Source: Woeseiaceae bacterium
GTDB taxonomy: Bacteria; Pseudomonadota; Gammaproteobacteria; Steroidobacterales; Woeseiaceae
Direction: 5' to 3'
NCBI GenBank assembly: GCA_013043165.1
Contig: JABDOQ010000100.1
Coordinates: forward strand, 1 to 64,000
DNA length: 64,000 nt
In this document: positions 45,476 to 55,738 of the stretch, piece by piece
Layout: each line of letters begins with the position of its first letter
Numbering within the stretch: position 1 is the stretch's first letter
Position numbers and translations under genes: made by a program
The notes under the pieces: model-generated
Told to the model about the DNA's origin: nothing
Database searches by the model: none
What the model saw: only the letters and a program-made list of their open reading frames with translations

Positions 45476-46079
45476 GAAGCCCTACGCCGAGTACGCTCAG
45501 CGCAATGCTTTGCCAATACTCGAGGTGCTGCGACACGAACTCCGGGGCCATACCGAAGTTCTGGAAATAGGTTCCGGTACGGGCCAACACGCGATTCGAT
45601 TTGCCGCTGACCTTGTTCACGTGCAATGGCAGACGAGCGATGTTGACGAGAATCACGAGGGTATCAGCTTCTGGATTGCCGAGGCGGGGCTGCCGAATGT
45701 CCGTCAGCCGCTGTCACTCGATGTAACGACAGCCGAAGTGTCGGATGCATCCTACGACGCCGTTTACTCATCGAATACGGCGCATATCATGAGCCCAGGC
45801 GCGGTCAAGGCGATGTTCAGGCTCGTGGGCAGGGTCCTGCGACCCGACGGGCTTTTTATACTATATGGTCCGTTCCGCCGGGCCGGCAGATTCAATACAC
45901 AAAGTAATGCGGACTTCGATGCTGATCTGCGGTCGCGGGATCCATCGATGGGAATACGGGATCTTGACGTGCTGGATATACTGGGCATCGAAAACGGATT
46001 GCGGCGTGTAAACTTGTACGCTGTTCCGTCGAACAACTTTGTGGCTATATGGCAAAAATCGCAAGCGAGCGTTCAATGA
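45468..46079 (+). CDS. DUF938-family putative methyltransferase
   Basis: This is a class I SAM-dependent methyltransferase-like protein of the DUF938 family. The 203-residue product opens with [19 protein letters not shown], typical of the family, and the SAM motif [32 protein letters not shown] and [19 protein letters not shown] are further family blocks. The substrate is not known for the family. It overlaps orn by eight bases and the next gene by four, so the three form an operon. Confidence 0.9.
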   Translation: MPEKPYAEYAQRNALPILEVLRHELRGHTEVLEIGSGTGQHAIRFAADLVHVQWQTSDVDENHEGISFWIAEAGLPNVRQPLSLDVTTAEVSDASYDAVYSSNTAHIMSPGAVKAMFRLVGRVLRPDGLFILYGPFRRAGRFNTQSNADFDADLRSRDPSMGIRDLDVLDILGIENGLRRVNLYAVPSNNFVAIWQKSQASVQ

Positions 46080-46459
46080 CGACGCACAAAGGCAGTTGTC
46101 ACTGCGGCCAGGTTCGATTCGAAGTCGATGCACCGGCGACTATTCGCGCCGATGACTGCAATTGCAGCATTTGCCGCAAGTCGGGCTTTTTGCACCTGCT
46201 TGTGTCTGCGGCTGACTTCCGGTTGCTGCAGGGCGAGGACGAGTTGAGCAGCTACACGTTCAACACCGGTGTCGCGAAGCACTATTTCTGCCGACATTGT
46301 GGCATCAAGTCTTTCTATATTCCGCGCTCGCATCCGGAGGGCGTCAGCGTCAATGTGCATTGTCTCGAAATGGAAACCATCGAATCCATAGAAGTTACGC
46401 CGTTTGACGGTCAAAACTGGGAGCAGAATGTCTCGAAATTGTCTCCGATAAGCGACTGA
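46076..46459 (+). CDS. GFA-family zinc protein
   Basis: The 127-residue protein has the GFA (glutathione-dependent formaldehyde-activating enzyme) fold and zinc cysteines: SCHCGQVRFEV, DCNCSICRKSG and YFCRHCGIKSFY. Members often have unknown substrates, and true formaldehyde activation is disputed for many. The ATG at 46076 overlaps the methyltransferase stop; the listed start (46049) is a read-through in the overlap. Role not assigned. Confidence 0.88.
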   Translation: MTTHKGSCHCGQVRFEVDAPATIRADDCNCSICRKSGFLHLLVSAADFRLLQGEDELSSYTFNTGVAKHYFCRHCGIKSFYIPRSHPEGVSVNVHCLEMETIESIEVTPFDGQNWEQNVSKLSPISD

Positions 46460-46540
46460 TTTGACTGATTATTGGCTGGCGAGAAGAGCAGCCTTCGCTT
46501 ATAGTTGCGTCTTTCGGATCGGGCCCCTGACGAGAATACA

Positions 46541-47212
46541 ATGAAGATGACGGTACGGGTTGCACTGGTATTCAGTTTTTTCGCGGCGGCGGCGGCGTCC
46601 GCCGCGCCGGCGTGGGTGAGCGACCAGTTCGAAATCACGCTGCGCACCGGACCCAGCACCAGCAACTCGATTCAGCTCATGCTCGACAGTGGACTTCGCC
46701 TCGAAGTTCTCGAACGTGATGCTGACACGGGTTATTCCCGGGTCCGCACGCCAGGCGGGACAGAAGGATGGGTGCTCAGCCGGTATCTCATGAATGAGCC
46801 GAGCGCGCGCGAGCAACTTCAGAAGTTAAGCAGCCAACTAACGAGCGCGAATTCGCGCGGCAGCTCGCTGGATTCCCAAATGAAGGCGGTCACTGCCGAG
46901 TACGATTCCGCCAACCGAAAAATCAAGGAACTCGAGCGCGCGAAGGCGGCCGTAGAAAAAGAGCTGGCCGAAATCAAACGCACGGCCGCTAATGTGCTCG
47001 CCATCGATAAACAGAACAAGACGTTGATGGACCAGCTGGCGGCGGCCCAGATTCGTGCAGACACGCTCGACCAGGAAAACCGCCAGCTCAGCAGCCAGAC
47101 GACTCGCTACTGGTTTGTGGCCGGTGCCCTGGTTCTGCTGGTCGGCATTATTCTCGGCATCTGGCTGCCGCGGGTGCGATGGCAGAGACGCTCGCGTTAC
47201 GACCGATTCTAG
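46541..47212 (+). CDS. SH3-domain membrane protein, TIGR04211/YgiM type
   Basis: The 223-residue protein has a signal peptide (cleaved near ASAAPA), one bacterial SH3 domain (VSDQFEITLRTGPSTSNSIQ to GWVLSRYLM), a coiled coil of about 90 residues (LNS and KEL repeats) and a single C-terminal membrane helix (YWFVAGALVLLVGIILGIWL) with a basic tail. This is the layout of YgiM, an inner-membrane protein with a periplasmic SH3 domain. Function is unknown in the family. The ATG at 46541 (MKMTVRVALVF) replaces the listed 46505. It converges with ppsA. Confidence 0.9.
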   Translation: MKMTVRVALVFSFFAAAAASAAPAWVSDQFEITLRTGPSTSNSIQLMLDSGLRLEVLERDADTGYSRVRTPGGTEGWVLSRYLMNEPSAREQLQKLSSQLTSANSRGSSLDSQMKAVTAEYDSANRKIKELERAKAAVEKELAEIKRTAANVLAIDKQNKTLMDQLAAAQIRADTLDQENRQLSSQTTRYWFVAGALVLLVGIILGIWLPRVRWQRRSRYDRF

Positions 47213-47227
47213 AAACGTCAAATCGTT

Positions 47228-49591
47228 TCAAATAGTTTCGCCTGCGAGAAACATCCAGGTTTCGACGACCGTGTCCGGATTCAGGGACATGCTCTCGATG
47301 CCCTGATCGAGCAACCAGCGAGCCAGGTCAGGGTGATCAGACGGACCCTGGCCACAGATTCCAATGTATTTGCCTTGCTTCTTACAGGCTGAAATGGTCA
47401 TTGCGAGCAACGCTTTTACAGCGTCGTCGCGCTCATCGAAAGTGTCGGCGACGAGCGCCGAGTCGCGATCAAGGCCCAACGTAAGCTGTGTCATGTCGTT
47501 CGATCCGATCGACATGCCGTCAAAATATTGCAGGTATTGGTCCGCAAGCAGTGCGTTGGTCGGCAGCTCCGACATCATGATGACTTTGAGATCGTCCTTG
47601 CCACGCTCCAGGCCGTTCCTCGCCATCAGGTCGATAACATCCCGGGCCTGTTTGACCGAACGGACAAACGGGATCATGACCTGCACGTTGGTCAGTCCCA
47701 TGTCATTGCGCACGCGACGCAATGCCCGACATTCCAGTTCAAAACAGGGCTGGAAACTTTCGGCGAGATAGCGGGCGGCGCCGCGGAAGCCGATCATCGG
47801 ATTCTCTTCGTCGGGCTCATATTTCTGGCCGCCGATCAGATGGGCATACTCATTTGACTTGAAGTCCGACAGGCGCACAATCACTGGCTCTGGTGCGAAC
47901 GCGGCCGCAATGGTCGCGACGCCTTCCGTGAGTTTGCTGACGAAGAATTCAATCGGATCGGGATACCCGGCCATTTGTTCATCGACGGCGGCTCGCGTCG
48001 CGTCGTCAAGCGCGTCGTACTCTAGCAGCGCCTGCGGGTGCACGCCGATCATGCGATTGATAATGAACTCCAGGCGCGCAAGGCCGACGCCTCGGTTCGG
48101 AATAATTGCAAAGTCGAAGGCGCGATCAGGATTGCCGACGTTCATCATGATTTTTACCGGAATATCCGGCAACGAGTCCAACTCGATCAGGGTCTGCTCG
48201 AATTCAAGATTGCCGCGGTAAACCACGCCTTCGTCACCTTCAGCACAACTCACCGTGATATCCATTCCATCTGCAATGAGGTCAGTGGCGTTGCCGCAAC
48301 CGACAACGGCGGGGATGCCTAGCTCACGGGCAATGATCGCCGCATGGCAAGTGCGGCCACCGCGATTCGTCACGATCGCCGCGGCGCGCTTCATCACCGG
48401 CTCCCAGTCGGGATCCGTCATATCCGAAACCAATACGTCCCCTGTTTGAACGCGATTCATCTCCGCCACCGAGCGAATAACCTTGGCCGTACCTGCGCCG
48501 ATCTTATGGCCGATACTGCGGCCGGTTATAACGATGTCGGAGTGGCCTTTCAGGGTATAACGCTGGATGGTCTGACCGCTCTGGCTTTGCACTGTTTCGG
48601 GACGGGCTTGCAGGATGTAGATCTTGCCGTCGTTACCGTCCTTGCCCCACTCAATGTCCATCGGGCGCGCATAATGCTTCTCGATGGTGACCGCCATCTT
48701 TGCCAGTTCGATTATGTCGTCGTCGCTGATCGAGAAGGCGAGGCTATCGCGCTCATCGACGTCAACCGTTGCCACGGTCTTGCCTGGCGTCGAATCATCG
48801 CTGTAGATCATCTTGATGGCCTTACTGCCGAGGTTTTTGCGCAGAATCGGATGCTTGCCTGCGGCGAGCGCGGGTTTGTAGACGTAGAATTCGTCGGGAT
48901 TCACGGCGCCCTGAACGACAGTTTCACCGAGGCCGTAAGACGATGTGATAAAAACAGCGTCACGGAAACCGGTTTCCGTGTCGAGTGTGAACACCACTCC
49001 GGATGCGCCGATGTCGCTGCGTACCATCGTTTGAACGCCGGCGGAGAGTGCTACCTGGCTGTGATCGAAGCCCTGATGAACCCGGTACGCGATGGCACGG
49101 TCGTTGAACAATGAAGCGAAAACCTGGTGCATCGCCACGACGAGATTGTCGAGGCCGCGAACGTTCAGGAAGGTTTCCTGCTGCCCGGCGAAGGAGGCGT
49201 CGGGAAGATCCTCAGCAGTAGCCGAAGAACGCACAGCCACGGCGATATCCTTGCCGTCACTCATCGTGTTCCAGGCCGCGCGCACCGCATCCATCAAGCG
49301 GTCCGGAAGCGGCGTCTCCATAATCCAGCTACGGATTTTGCCCCCTGCGAGCGTCAGCGCAGTTATGTCGTCGACATCAAGCTCATTCAGCAAGTCTGCA
49401 ATTTTTTTGTCAAGTTTGTTGGTGGCAAGAAAGTCGCGGTAGGCGGCCGCTGTTGTGGCAAACCCGCCCGGCACCGTGACGCCGAGGCTGCTGAGGTTGC
49501 TGATCATTTCTCCGAGTGATGCGTTCTTTCCGCCGACGATCTCGATATCGTCTATGCCGAGCTCCTCGAGCTTGATGACATATGGCTCCAA
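47228..49591 (-). CDS. ppsA: Phosphoenolpyruvate synthase
   Basis: PpsA makes phosphoenolpyruvate from pyruvate, ATP and water for gluconeogenesis. The 787-residue protein has the N-terminal ATP-grasp domain ([30 protein letters not shown]), the mobile phosphohistidine domain [21 protein letters not shown] with H416, and the C-terminal PEP barrel ([19 protein letters not shown]). T414, two residues before the histidine, is the likely target of PpsR regulation, as with T419 in E. coli. It is divergent from ppsR with a 46-base gap, so the enzyme and its switch are controlled together. Confidence 0.98.
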   Translation of the reverse strand: MEPYVIKLEELGIDDIEIVGGKNASLGEMISNLSSLGVTVPGGFATTAAAYRDFLATNKLDKKIADLLNELDVDDITALTLAGGKIRSWIMETPLPDRLMDAVRAAWNTMSDGKDIAVAVRSSATAEDLPDASFAGQQETFLNVRGLDNLVVAMHQVFASLFNDRAIAYRVHQGFDHSQVALSAGVQTMVRSDIGASGVVFTLDTETGFRDAVFITSSYGLGETVVQGAVNPDEFYVYKPALAAGKHPILRKNLGSKAIKMIYSDDSTPGKTVATVDVDERDSLAFSISDDDIIELAKMAVTIEKHYARPMDIEWGKDGNDGKIYILQARPETVQSQSGQTIQRYTLKGHSDIVITGRSIGHKIGAGTAKVIRSVAEMNRVQTGDVLVSDMTDPDWEPVMKRAAAIVTNRGGRTCHAAIIARELGIPAVVGCGNATDLIADGMDITVSCAEGDEGVVYRGNLEFEQTLIELDSLPDIPVKIMMNVGNPDRAFDFAIIPNRGVGLARLEFIINRMIGVHPQALLEYDALDDATRAAVDEQMAGYPDPIEFFVSKLTEGVATIAAAFAPEPVIVRLSDFKSNEYAHLIGGQKYEPDEENPMIGFRGAARYLAESFQPCFELECRALRRVRNDMGLTNVQVMIPFVRSVKQARDVIDLMARNGLERGKDDLKVIMMSELPTNALLADQYLQYFDGMSIGSNDMTQLTLGLDRDSALVADTFDERDDAVKALLAMTISACKKQGKYIGICGQGPSDHPDLARWLLDQGIESMSLNPDTVVETWMFLAGETI

Positions 49592-49637
49592 GACATACTC
49601 CCTTGTGTTCCTGGGCAGGACATGGAGAATCCCACCA

Positions 49638-50462
49638 ATGAAAGAGCGCGCTGTATATTTTCTATCGGATCAGACCGGTGTCACGGCTGAGGCCCTTGGG
49701 CATAGTCTCATTTCGCAATTCACCGGACAGAATTTTCGGCAGATGACTTTGCCATTTATAGATTGCGAAGACAAGGCGCGTGAAGCCGTCCGGACAATCA
49801 ATGCTGCGTGCAAAAAGAACTCCCTTCGGCCTGTCGTTTTCTCTACGCTCGTACAGCCGGAACTCAGAGAGATTGTAAAAAACGCGGAGGGCCTGCACCT
49901 CGATATTTTTGACGTGTTCCTGGACCCCCTGGCGGTTGAGCTCGATGAGACGCCATCATTTGCGCTGGGCGGCGCGCATGGCATGAGCGATATAGAAACG
50001 TACATGAGACGCATGGAAGCGACCAATTTCGCGCTTGCCAATGACGATGGCGGGGTCAGTCGTAATTACGATGCGGCCGATGTCATTCTGGTCGGCGTCT
50101 CGAGGTCCGGCAAAACACCCACATGCCTGTATCTTGCATTGCAATATGGCGTGTACGCGGCCAATTACCCGTTGACCGACGAAGAGCTCGAAAATGGTAC
50201 CTTGCCGGACTTTCTGGTCGAGCAGAAACAAAAGCTGTATGGCCTGACAATCACGCCCGAGCGTTTACAGCAAATACGCAAGGAGCGACGACCCCTGGGA
50301 AAATATTCGTCAGCGCAGCAAGTGAGGTTTGAATTACGCGAGGCGGCGAAGATCTTTCGCCGCTATGGCATTCCTCACGTCGACACGACGTCGTTCTCTA
50401 TCGAAGAAATTTCGAGCCGAATCCTGAATAGTACCGGTGTTGAACGTCGAGTACGACCTTGA
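49638..50462 (+). CDS. ppsR: PEP synthase regulatory kinase/phosphorylase PpsR
   Basis: PpsR inactivates PpsA by ADP-dependent phosphorylation of a threonine near the catalytic histidine, and reverses it by pyrophosphate-forming phosphorolysis. The 274-residue protein begins [23 protein letters not shown] and has the P-loop [16 protein letters not shown], with the C-terminal [16 protein letters not shown]. The listed ORF runs 61 residues upstream into ppsA; I use the ATG at 49638, which has GGAG upstream. It is divergent from ppsA and 33 bases from the DUF1249 gene. Confidence 0.97.
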   Translation: MKERAVYFLSDQTGVTAEALGHSLISQFTGQNFRQMTLPFIDCEDKAREAVRTINAACKKNSLRPVVFSTLVQPELREIVKNAEGLHLDIFDVFLDPLAVELDETPSFALGGAHGMSDIETYMRRMEATNFALANDDGGVSRNYDAADVILVGVSRSGKTPTCLYLALQYGVYAANYPLTDEELENGTLPDFLVEQKQKLYGLTITPERLQQIRKERRPLGKYSSAQQVRFELREAAKIFRRYGIPHVDTTSFSIEEISSRILNSTGVERRVRP

Positions 50463-50495
50463 TATTTACGCAGAACTGCGTGTTATATTGAACGC

Positions 50496-50951
50496 ATGTT
50501 ACTCGACTCTTATCTTGTTCCGCAGGCCATAGTAAAGCCACGCAGCTTCATCGGCCTGATGACGCTTTACGAAAGCAACTACCTGCGCCTCCTGCGGCTT
50601 ATCCCGGAAATCGCAAGGCTCGATGGCTGTTTTCGGTCGCGGGTAGCCGGTGACTGCGACCTGCATATCGAAATTCTGGAACGTTGTCGCTACACGGTCA
50701 CGCTCTCATTGTCATATCACCTGGAAACCGATGAGGGGCTGCTGATTGATCCGGACATGACGATCCGCGTCTACCTCGACGGCCAGCTGGCAGAAGCGAT
50801 GAGCATCGACGAAAGCCAGCGTCACGCCGCGCTCCGCCAGCTTATCGGTGCGCACCGGCGCGTACTGGACCTCCGATGGCAGCGAAATATCGTATTGAAC
50901 AAGTGGCTCGAATATCTCTCGGAGCAGGGTCACCTGGTCCTCGAACGCTAA
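50496..50951 (+). CDS. yqiB: DUF1249 family protein (YqiB-like)
   Basis: The 151-residue protein has the DUF1249 core LMTLYESNYLRLLRLIP and LHIEILERCRYTVTLSLSY with a well-spaced DPDMTIRVYLDGQLAEAM, ending LNKWLEYLSEQGH. It matches E. coli YqiB, which lies next to cpdA and nudF. No function is established, and there is no signal peptide or catalytic motif. It follows ppsR by 33 bases, a possible shared transcript. Confidence 0.88.
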   Translation: MLLDSYLVPQAIVKPRSFIGLMTLYESNYLRLLRLIPEIARLDGCFRSRVAGDCDLHIEILERCRYTVTLSLSYHLETDEGLLIDPDMTIRVYLDGQLAEAMSIDESQRHAALRQLIGAHRRVLDLRWQRNIVLNKWLEYLSEQGHLVLER

Positions 50952-51066
50952 ATCCCGGCTGCCTGCTGTTTGCCGAAACTGTCGATTCGGTCAGAGTTTG
51001 TCCGCGGTTCCGTTGTCATCATGTGCTTGAGTCTTTAGTCGGGCAAACGGCTGCCCGGCGCTTATT

Positions 51067-52116
51067 ATGTTAAGAGGCGCTGCATTGGCGAGTTTGACAA
51101 CAATTTTCAAGAGCGGATCAACTGATACTCAGGAGACGGACAAACTTGTCGATCTCTTCAGGAATCGTTCCGAGCTGAAAAAAGAATTTGCGTCGCTGCG
51201 CAACGAAAAATATCAGTTACAGGATCGAATCAAACAGCACGAGGGGAATACGGCTCGGGTTCAGCAACAGTTGCTGCACCTGGAAAGCCTCTTGCTGGAC
51301 CCGGAATGGGTCCATAACGTGGTCGCATTCTACCAGTTGCGCGGCATGGCAACACACTGCATCGAGCAGCTGAGCCGGTTTGCCGAACAGCTCAAGCAGC
51401 AACGTGAACAGCGTGTCCATCACAAAGCTCTCGTGTCATGGAATCAGGAACGTCAGCAGAAAACGGAGCGCATAGAAAGTCGCATTGGCGAGCACCGCCT
51501 GGCATCGCAATTGCTGGAAGATCAATTGCAGTCGGAGCGACACAAGCTAATGACCATGAATGGCTTCGTCAAACTATTTCGTGGCAGGGCGCTCGGTGTG
51601 CAAATAGACGACATCGTGTCACGCTTGGAGGCTGGCCAGCAGCAGGAGCAGGAATTCCTGCACGAGCTCGAGTCTGTTCAGGGGATGGATCCGCCGGATC
51701 AGACGGGCCTCGACATTGACACAAAGCGGTCCATCAATTTCATGATTCTTTCGTTCGCGCAGCACCTGTATCTTCATCTTGAAGAGGACAGTCTTGTTGA
51801 TTTGGCGAAAGAGGCCAGCGAAAAGAGCGTTGGGGCAATCAACTACGGCAATAAGTCGGAATGCGACGCGATCCTGAAGCTACTGGCACGGAAAAGAAAA
51901 GAAGCCGAAGCCGAGACTGACCTGGCTGAGGTCCTGAAAAAACGAGCGAAGTTAATCGCTGATGATAGTCAGTTTCGGCATGAACATGACGCTGTGCCAG
52001 TGCCGAACTCTGTGGCGACGATCTTCGCGATCGATGCCAATGGCGTCGTTCAAAAACAACACGCCGACCTTCTTGGCGACAATTATTTTGCGTTAGCGAA
52101 GGTCCTGAGCCGCTAG
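51067..52116 (+). CDS. Predicted coiled-coil protein, unknown function
   Basis: I do not recognise this 349-residue protein. It is rich in Gln, Glu, Lys and Leu, with heptad-like segments across about residues 30-190 (KLVDLFRNRSELKKEFASL, EQLKQQREQRVHH, QLLEDQLQSERHK). A short motif MNGFVKLFRGRALG follows the coiled coil. The C-terminal part (LYLHLEEDSLVDLAKEASEK) is helical. It has no membrane segment, signal peptide or known catalytic motif. It lies alone between a DUF1249 gene and a convergent small secreted protein. Confidence 0.75.
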   Translation: MLRGAALASLTTIFKSGSTDTQETDKLVDLFRNRSELKKEFASLRNEKYQLQDRIKQHEGNTARVQQQLLHLESLLLDPEWVHNVVAFYQLRGMATHCIEQLSRFAEQLKQQREQRVHHKALVSWNQERQQKTERIESRIGEHRLASQLLEDQLQSERHKLMTMNGFVKLFRGRALGVQIDDIVSRLEAGQQQEQEFLHELESVQGMDPPDQTGLDIDTKRSINFMILSFAQHLYLHLEEDSLVDLAKEASEKSVGAINYGNKSECDAILKLLARKRKEAEAETDLAEVLKKRAKLIADDSQFRHEHDAVPVPNSVATIFAIDANGVVQKQHADLLGDNYFALAKVLSR

Positions 52117-52124
52117 ATGCGAGA

Positions 52125-52478
52125 TCAGATGTCTTTGCGGTACATTCGTCGCTTATAGCGAATTAACTGGTCGTCAGAAATGCCCGGCACACGGGTCGTC
52201 ATCGCGGGACGCTTCAAGCCCACAGAGTCGTCGATGTCGTCGAGTCGCGCTGCCGGATCTTTGAAAATTTTGCGGAGTGCGGCCTCGACTCTGGGTGCCA
52301 GGGAATGGCTCGGCGACATCGCCTCAAACTCGCTTGCTGATGTCGTTACGCCGTCACTGCCCAGCGGCGTATTGGACGAGGCACTTGCCGGACCGGCTAG
52401 CGACAGCAAGAGCAACGCGAACGCGGCGCCAGCCGCAGATGGCTTGCCTTGTCTCGACATTGGACGCCGTCCTGCCAT
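52125..52478 (-). CDS. Small secreted protein, unknown function
   Basis: The 117-residue protein starts at an ATG (52478) preceded by GGAGAG. It has a clear signal peptide (AAGAAFALLLLSLAGPASAS), then about 80 residues without recognised domains, ending with a basic cluster YKRRMYRKDI. Codon use is like its neighbours. It lies just downstream of the convergent coiled-coil gene and about 100 bases after prc on the same strand. It could be a periplasmic adaptor, but nothing supports a specific role. Confidence 0.65.
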   Translation of the reverse strand: MAGRRPMSRQGKPSAAGAAFALLLLSLAGPASASSNTPLGSDGVTTSASEFEAMSPSHSLAPRVEAALRKIFKDPAARLDDIDDSVGLKRPAMTTRVPGISDDQLIRYKRRMYRKDI

Positions 52479-52580
52479 AGTCTCTCCGGTCGACGTGACG
52501 GCTTCGAAGAATCCGCCCGAATCAACGCTGCACCTCTACTCGAGTATAGCACCCGATGTTACTGCCGCAAGGCGCGACGA

Positions 52581-54695
52581 TCAGGGTTCGATTCGCGCTG
52601 TTTGCTCTGGTTTGGTCGCGATCTGGCGCATTGTGGCGAGGTCGGTAACGATTCCGGCCGCCTGATCCAGCAGCACGTCCGGCATCTCGTCATCCTCGAT
52701 ATCATCGAGGCTTTCCACGGGTTCGAGGCCCAGTGCCGTGCGGCGTTCATTTTCACGCTTGAGGCGTCTGTCGAGGTCGTCTTGGCGTTCTGCGCGACGA
52801 GCGTCGATATTCAGAGAAATCGTTTTCTGTGAACGCATCTTCTCGGCGGCACGAATCATATCCACCTGGTACTGGTAATTTGGATCATCTTTCGAACGTT
52901 CCGTGTGGCTGGCCGTCAGGGACTGAATCGTGCTGTCGAGTGGTTTTCCCGCTCTGAATCGCGTGGTCTGAACCGTATCCCAGGGTAGCGCGCTGTCCCG
53001 GACGCTCTCTCCAAACATTTCTGCATCGATGCCCGATGGCAGCGAAATATCCGGATCGACGCCGCGATGCTGTGTGCTCTCGCCGGTGACGCGATAGTAC
53101 TTGCCTATCGTCAGAGTAAGTTGACCAAATCCGGTGTCGCCATCTGGTCTCAGGTATTGATCCAGGTAGTAGAGGTTTTGCACCGTTCCCTTGCCAAAAG
53201 TCTGTTGTCCTACGATTACGCCACGAGCATAGTCCTGGATGGCCGCCGCGAAGATCTCGGAAGCGGATGCACTGGAGCGGTCGACGAGCACCGCGAGTGG
53301 GCCGTTGTAGGCGACGCGGGCCACAGGATCAGGGTCATCAAGACGGCTGATTCGACCGTTCGCGTTGCGCAGCTGCACAACAGGGCCGTTGTCGATAAAC
53401 AATCCCGATAATGCCGTCGCCTCGGTGAGGTGGCCGCCACCGTTCCCACGCAGGTCGATGACCAGACCATCGATACCTTGCTGTTCGAGTTCGGAGATGA
53501 GGCGCTTTACGTCTTTCGTCGTACTGGTGTAGTTCTTGTCGCCGTTGCTGAGTGCACGGTAGTCGCGGTAAAAGCTCGGCACGTCGATCACACCAATGGA
53601 CCATTCACGCCCATCACGTGGTATTTTTACAATCTTGCTCTTCGCTGCCTGTTCCTCGAGTTTCACCTGGTCACGGATCAGTTTGACGATTTTTTTCGGG
53701 CTGCCCGGTGGGGCATTTGCAGGAATAATTTCGAGGCGAACGACCGAATCGGCGGGTCCGCGTATCAGGTCGACGACATCATCAAGACGCCAGCCGATTA
53801 CATCTTCTACGTCACCTTCGAGACCTTGCGCGACGCCTGTTATGCGATCGTTAGGCTGCAGTTTGCCATCTATTGCCGCCGGGCCGCCCGGGATTATGCC
53901 AACAATTTTTACGAAATCATCTTCGGTCTGCAGGGATGCTCCGATGCCGAAATACGACAAACTCATCTGAATTCGATATTCCTCGGAGTTCCGCGGCGAA
54001 AGGTAGCTGGAGTGAGGATCGAGCGTGTGCGCAAAGGCGTTCATGAAGCGCTCGAAAACATCGTCGTTGTTGACTTGATTGAGGCGCTTGATGAAACCTG
54101 AATACCTCGACGTAAGGACCTTCTGGATTTTTTCCCAGGGCTCGTCTTCAAGTGCGAGATTCAAAGCATCGTTAACAACCCGGCGCCGCCAGATTTCGTC
54201 AAGTTCCTCTGTGCTGGACGCCCAGGGAGATTCGGAGCGATCAAATACGTATTCTTCCTGCAACTGGTAGTTCGGTTCCGATTCGAGTTGTGTCAGTGCG
54301 AACGCCAGGCGCTCGCGGACACGCGTTTGGTAGACTGCGAATAGCTGATACACCGGATCCATCGGTTTGCTCTTGACGATGTCGTCCAGCTCATGGCGAT
54401 ACGTGTTGAAATATTCGATGTCGCTGGCGAGAAGGTATATTCGGTTGCGGTCCAGAGATTCGATGAAAACGTCCATTACACGCGAGGACAAATCGTCATT
54501 CACGGCAATGTGCATGTAGTGAGATTTCTGGATGAACTGCGTAACCAGTTCGCCAATTTTTTCGTGGCGCGGTTCCGGATGGAGAAATTGTTCTTCCGTG
54601 GTCGCCGTCGTGTTACCAAAGGCCGGCAGCGCTAGCAGAGTCAGGCCTGCAGCGGCGAGCCAATGAGTTCGGCGATTCTCTGTTTTTCTCAACAT
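52581..54695 (-). CDS. prc: Periplasmic tail-specific protease Prc
   Basis: Prc cleaves proteins with nonpolar C-termini in the periplasm, including FtsI precursor and cell-wall hydrolase regulators. The 704-residue protein has a signal peptide (cleaved near ALPAFG), an N-terminal helical domain, a PDZ domain (about 240-330), the S41 peptidase core with nucleophile S477 (RSSASASEIFA) and lysine K502 (TFGKGTVQ), and a long charged C-terminal domain. The dyad spacing of 25 equals E. coli S452/K477. It is longer than many tail proteases and of the size expected for Prc (682). Confidence 0.96.
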   Translation of the reverse strand: MLRKTENRRTHWLAAAGLTLLALPAFGNTTATTEEQFLHPEPRHEKIGELVTQFIQKSHYMHIAVNDDLSSRVMDVFIESLDRNRIYLLASDIEYFNTYRHELDDIVKSKPMDPVYQLFAVYQTRVRERLAFALTQLESEPNYQLQEEYVFDRSESPWASSTEELDEIWRRRVVNDALNLALEDEPWEKIQKVLTSRYSGFIKRLNQVNNDDVFERFMNAFAHTLDPHSSYLSPRNSEEYRIQMSLSYFGIGASLQTEDDFVKIVGIIPGGPAAIDGKLQPNDRITGVAQGLEGDVEDVIGWRLDDVVDLIRGPADSVVRLEIIPANAPPGSPKKIVKLIRDQVKLEEQAAKSKIVKIPRDGREWSIGVIDVPSFYRDYRALSNGDKNYTSTTKDVKRLISELEQQGIDGLVIDLRGNGGGHLTEATALSGLFIDNGPVVQLRNANGRISRLDDPDPVARVAYNGPLAVLVDRSSASASEIFAAAIQDYARGVIVGQQTFGKGTVQNLYYLDQYLRPDGDTGFGQLTLTIGKYYRVTGESTQHRGVDPDISLPSGIDAEMFGESVRDSALPWDTVQTTRFRAGKPLDSTIQSLTASHTERSKDDPNYQYQVDMIRAAEKMRSQKTISLNIDARRAERQDDLDRRLKRENERRTALGLEPVESLDDIEDDEMPDVLLDQAAGIVTDLATMRQIATKPEQTARIEP

Positions 54696-54835
54696 TGTCT
54701 CCAGTACTGCCAGATACAGTTCTACAACACGGATAATTGGGCTAGGCTAGTTGTCGGGCGGCCCCGGATCAAGGGCACATTCGCCATAATCCGAATTGTC
54801 TCGTAGATTAATTTTACCGTTATGGAAAATACTTG

Positions 54836-55120
54836 ATGCGACCCCTGACTGCAATCAACCTGATCATCCTCGGGTCTTGTTTTGCAATTACGTTTAGTCT
54901 TGCGGCGGTTCTCATCGTCGTACTCGTCCTCGGTGATGACTATCCGCGCTTGCAGAGTGAGTTTGAGCCACTCCTCAAGAGCTTCTTTATCTTTCTCGGT
55001 ATGACAACGTTATCGGCGGCAAGTTTCTACAGTCTTGTCCGACTGCACCGCTTGCGGTTCTGGGCGCAGGGCGCGATGTGGCTTGGCCTGGTCGCTACCG
55101 GCTGGTTTTACTGGCCCTAG
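54836..55120 (+). CDS. Small three-helix membrane protein, unknown
   Basis: The 94-residue protein has three predicted membrane helices (about 5-30, 43-65, 70-92) with basic loops and a conserved-looking LHRLRFWAQGAMWLG. I prefer the ATG at 54836 over the overlapping TTG at 54833. It has no family that I can name. It is divergent from prc and converges with the DUF1232 gene. Confidence 0.6.
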   Translation: MRPLTAINLIILGSCFAITFSLAAVLIVVLVLGDDYPRLQSEFEPLLKSFFIFLGMTTLSAASFYSLVRLHRLRFWAQGAMWLGLVATGWFYWP

Positions 55121-55134
55121 CGCGCCGCAGCCCT

Positions 55135-55671
55135 CTACCTGAGAATACCCGGACCGCCTTTGCGGCGGCGGCGCATGCGCGACTGCAGTGCTTTCCGCCT
55201 GTCCTGAAGCCATCCCGCCCGGCTGACGTCGGCTTTTTGCCCTTGCTCGGTCAAGGTACGGTCACGAAAGTCACAGAAGTCCTGGTAAGCCTCGATCTCA
55301 TGCTTGAGTTCGCGAACCACGAGTTCGATCATGATCGCGTCATCGAGAAATCCGAGGCCCGGAATATGGTCGGGAATAAGGTCCTCGGGGTCCGCAAAAT
55401 AGGCGAGGGCGTTGAGAACGCGTCCGGCTTCCTGATGCGGTAGTCGCCATTCGATATCGGAAAGCATATTGATCATGAGCCGAAGCTTGTGAATGCGATC
55501 GACGATAAATCCTGGAGCACTGGATTCCGTGACGTCCTTGAACAGATGCTCGGCGCCCGCGACAATGTCTTCCGGGGCCATTCGGCCAGCGGTCTTGCGA
55601 GCCTCGGCCATAATCAATTGAAAGTGCTTTAGGTCGCTTTCGTCCAGCTCAAAAGAGATACGCAGGGTCAC
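55135..55671 (-). CDS. DUF1232/YkvA-like family protein
   Basis: The 178-residue protein contains the DUF1232 (YkvA) segment YFADPEDLIPDHIPGLGFLDDAIMIELVV, a short helical hairpin, here without strong hydrophobicity. The N-terminal part VTLRISFELDESDLKHF looks like an established gammaproteobacterial opening. I choose the GTG at 55671, with a GGAG 11 bases upstream; the listed ATG at 55695 lacks a ribosome-binding site. Function unknown. It lies 68 bases after a small hypothetical gene on the same strand. Confidence 0.8.
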   Translation of the reverse strand: MTLRISFELDESDLKHFQLIMAEARKTAGRMAPEDIVAGAEHLFKDVTESSAPGFIVDRIHKLRLMINMLSDIEWRLPHQEAGRVLNALAYFADPEDLIPDHIPGLGFLDDAIMIELVVRELKHEIEAYQDFCDFRDRTLTEQGQKADVSRAGWLQDRRKALQSRMRRRRKGGPGILR

Positions 55672-55738
55672 GTCGGTGCCAGCTCCATGAAACAAACAGA
55701 GCCGCAGATTATCACGCTGGTGTGAATTTGGCCCGGCG

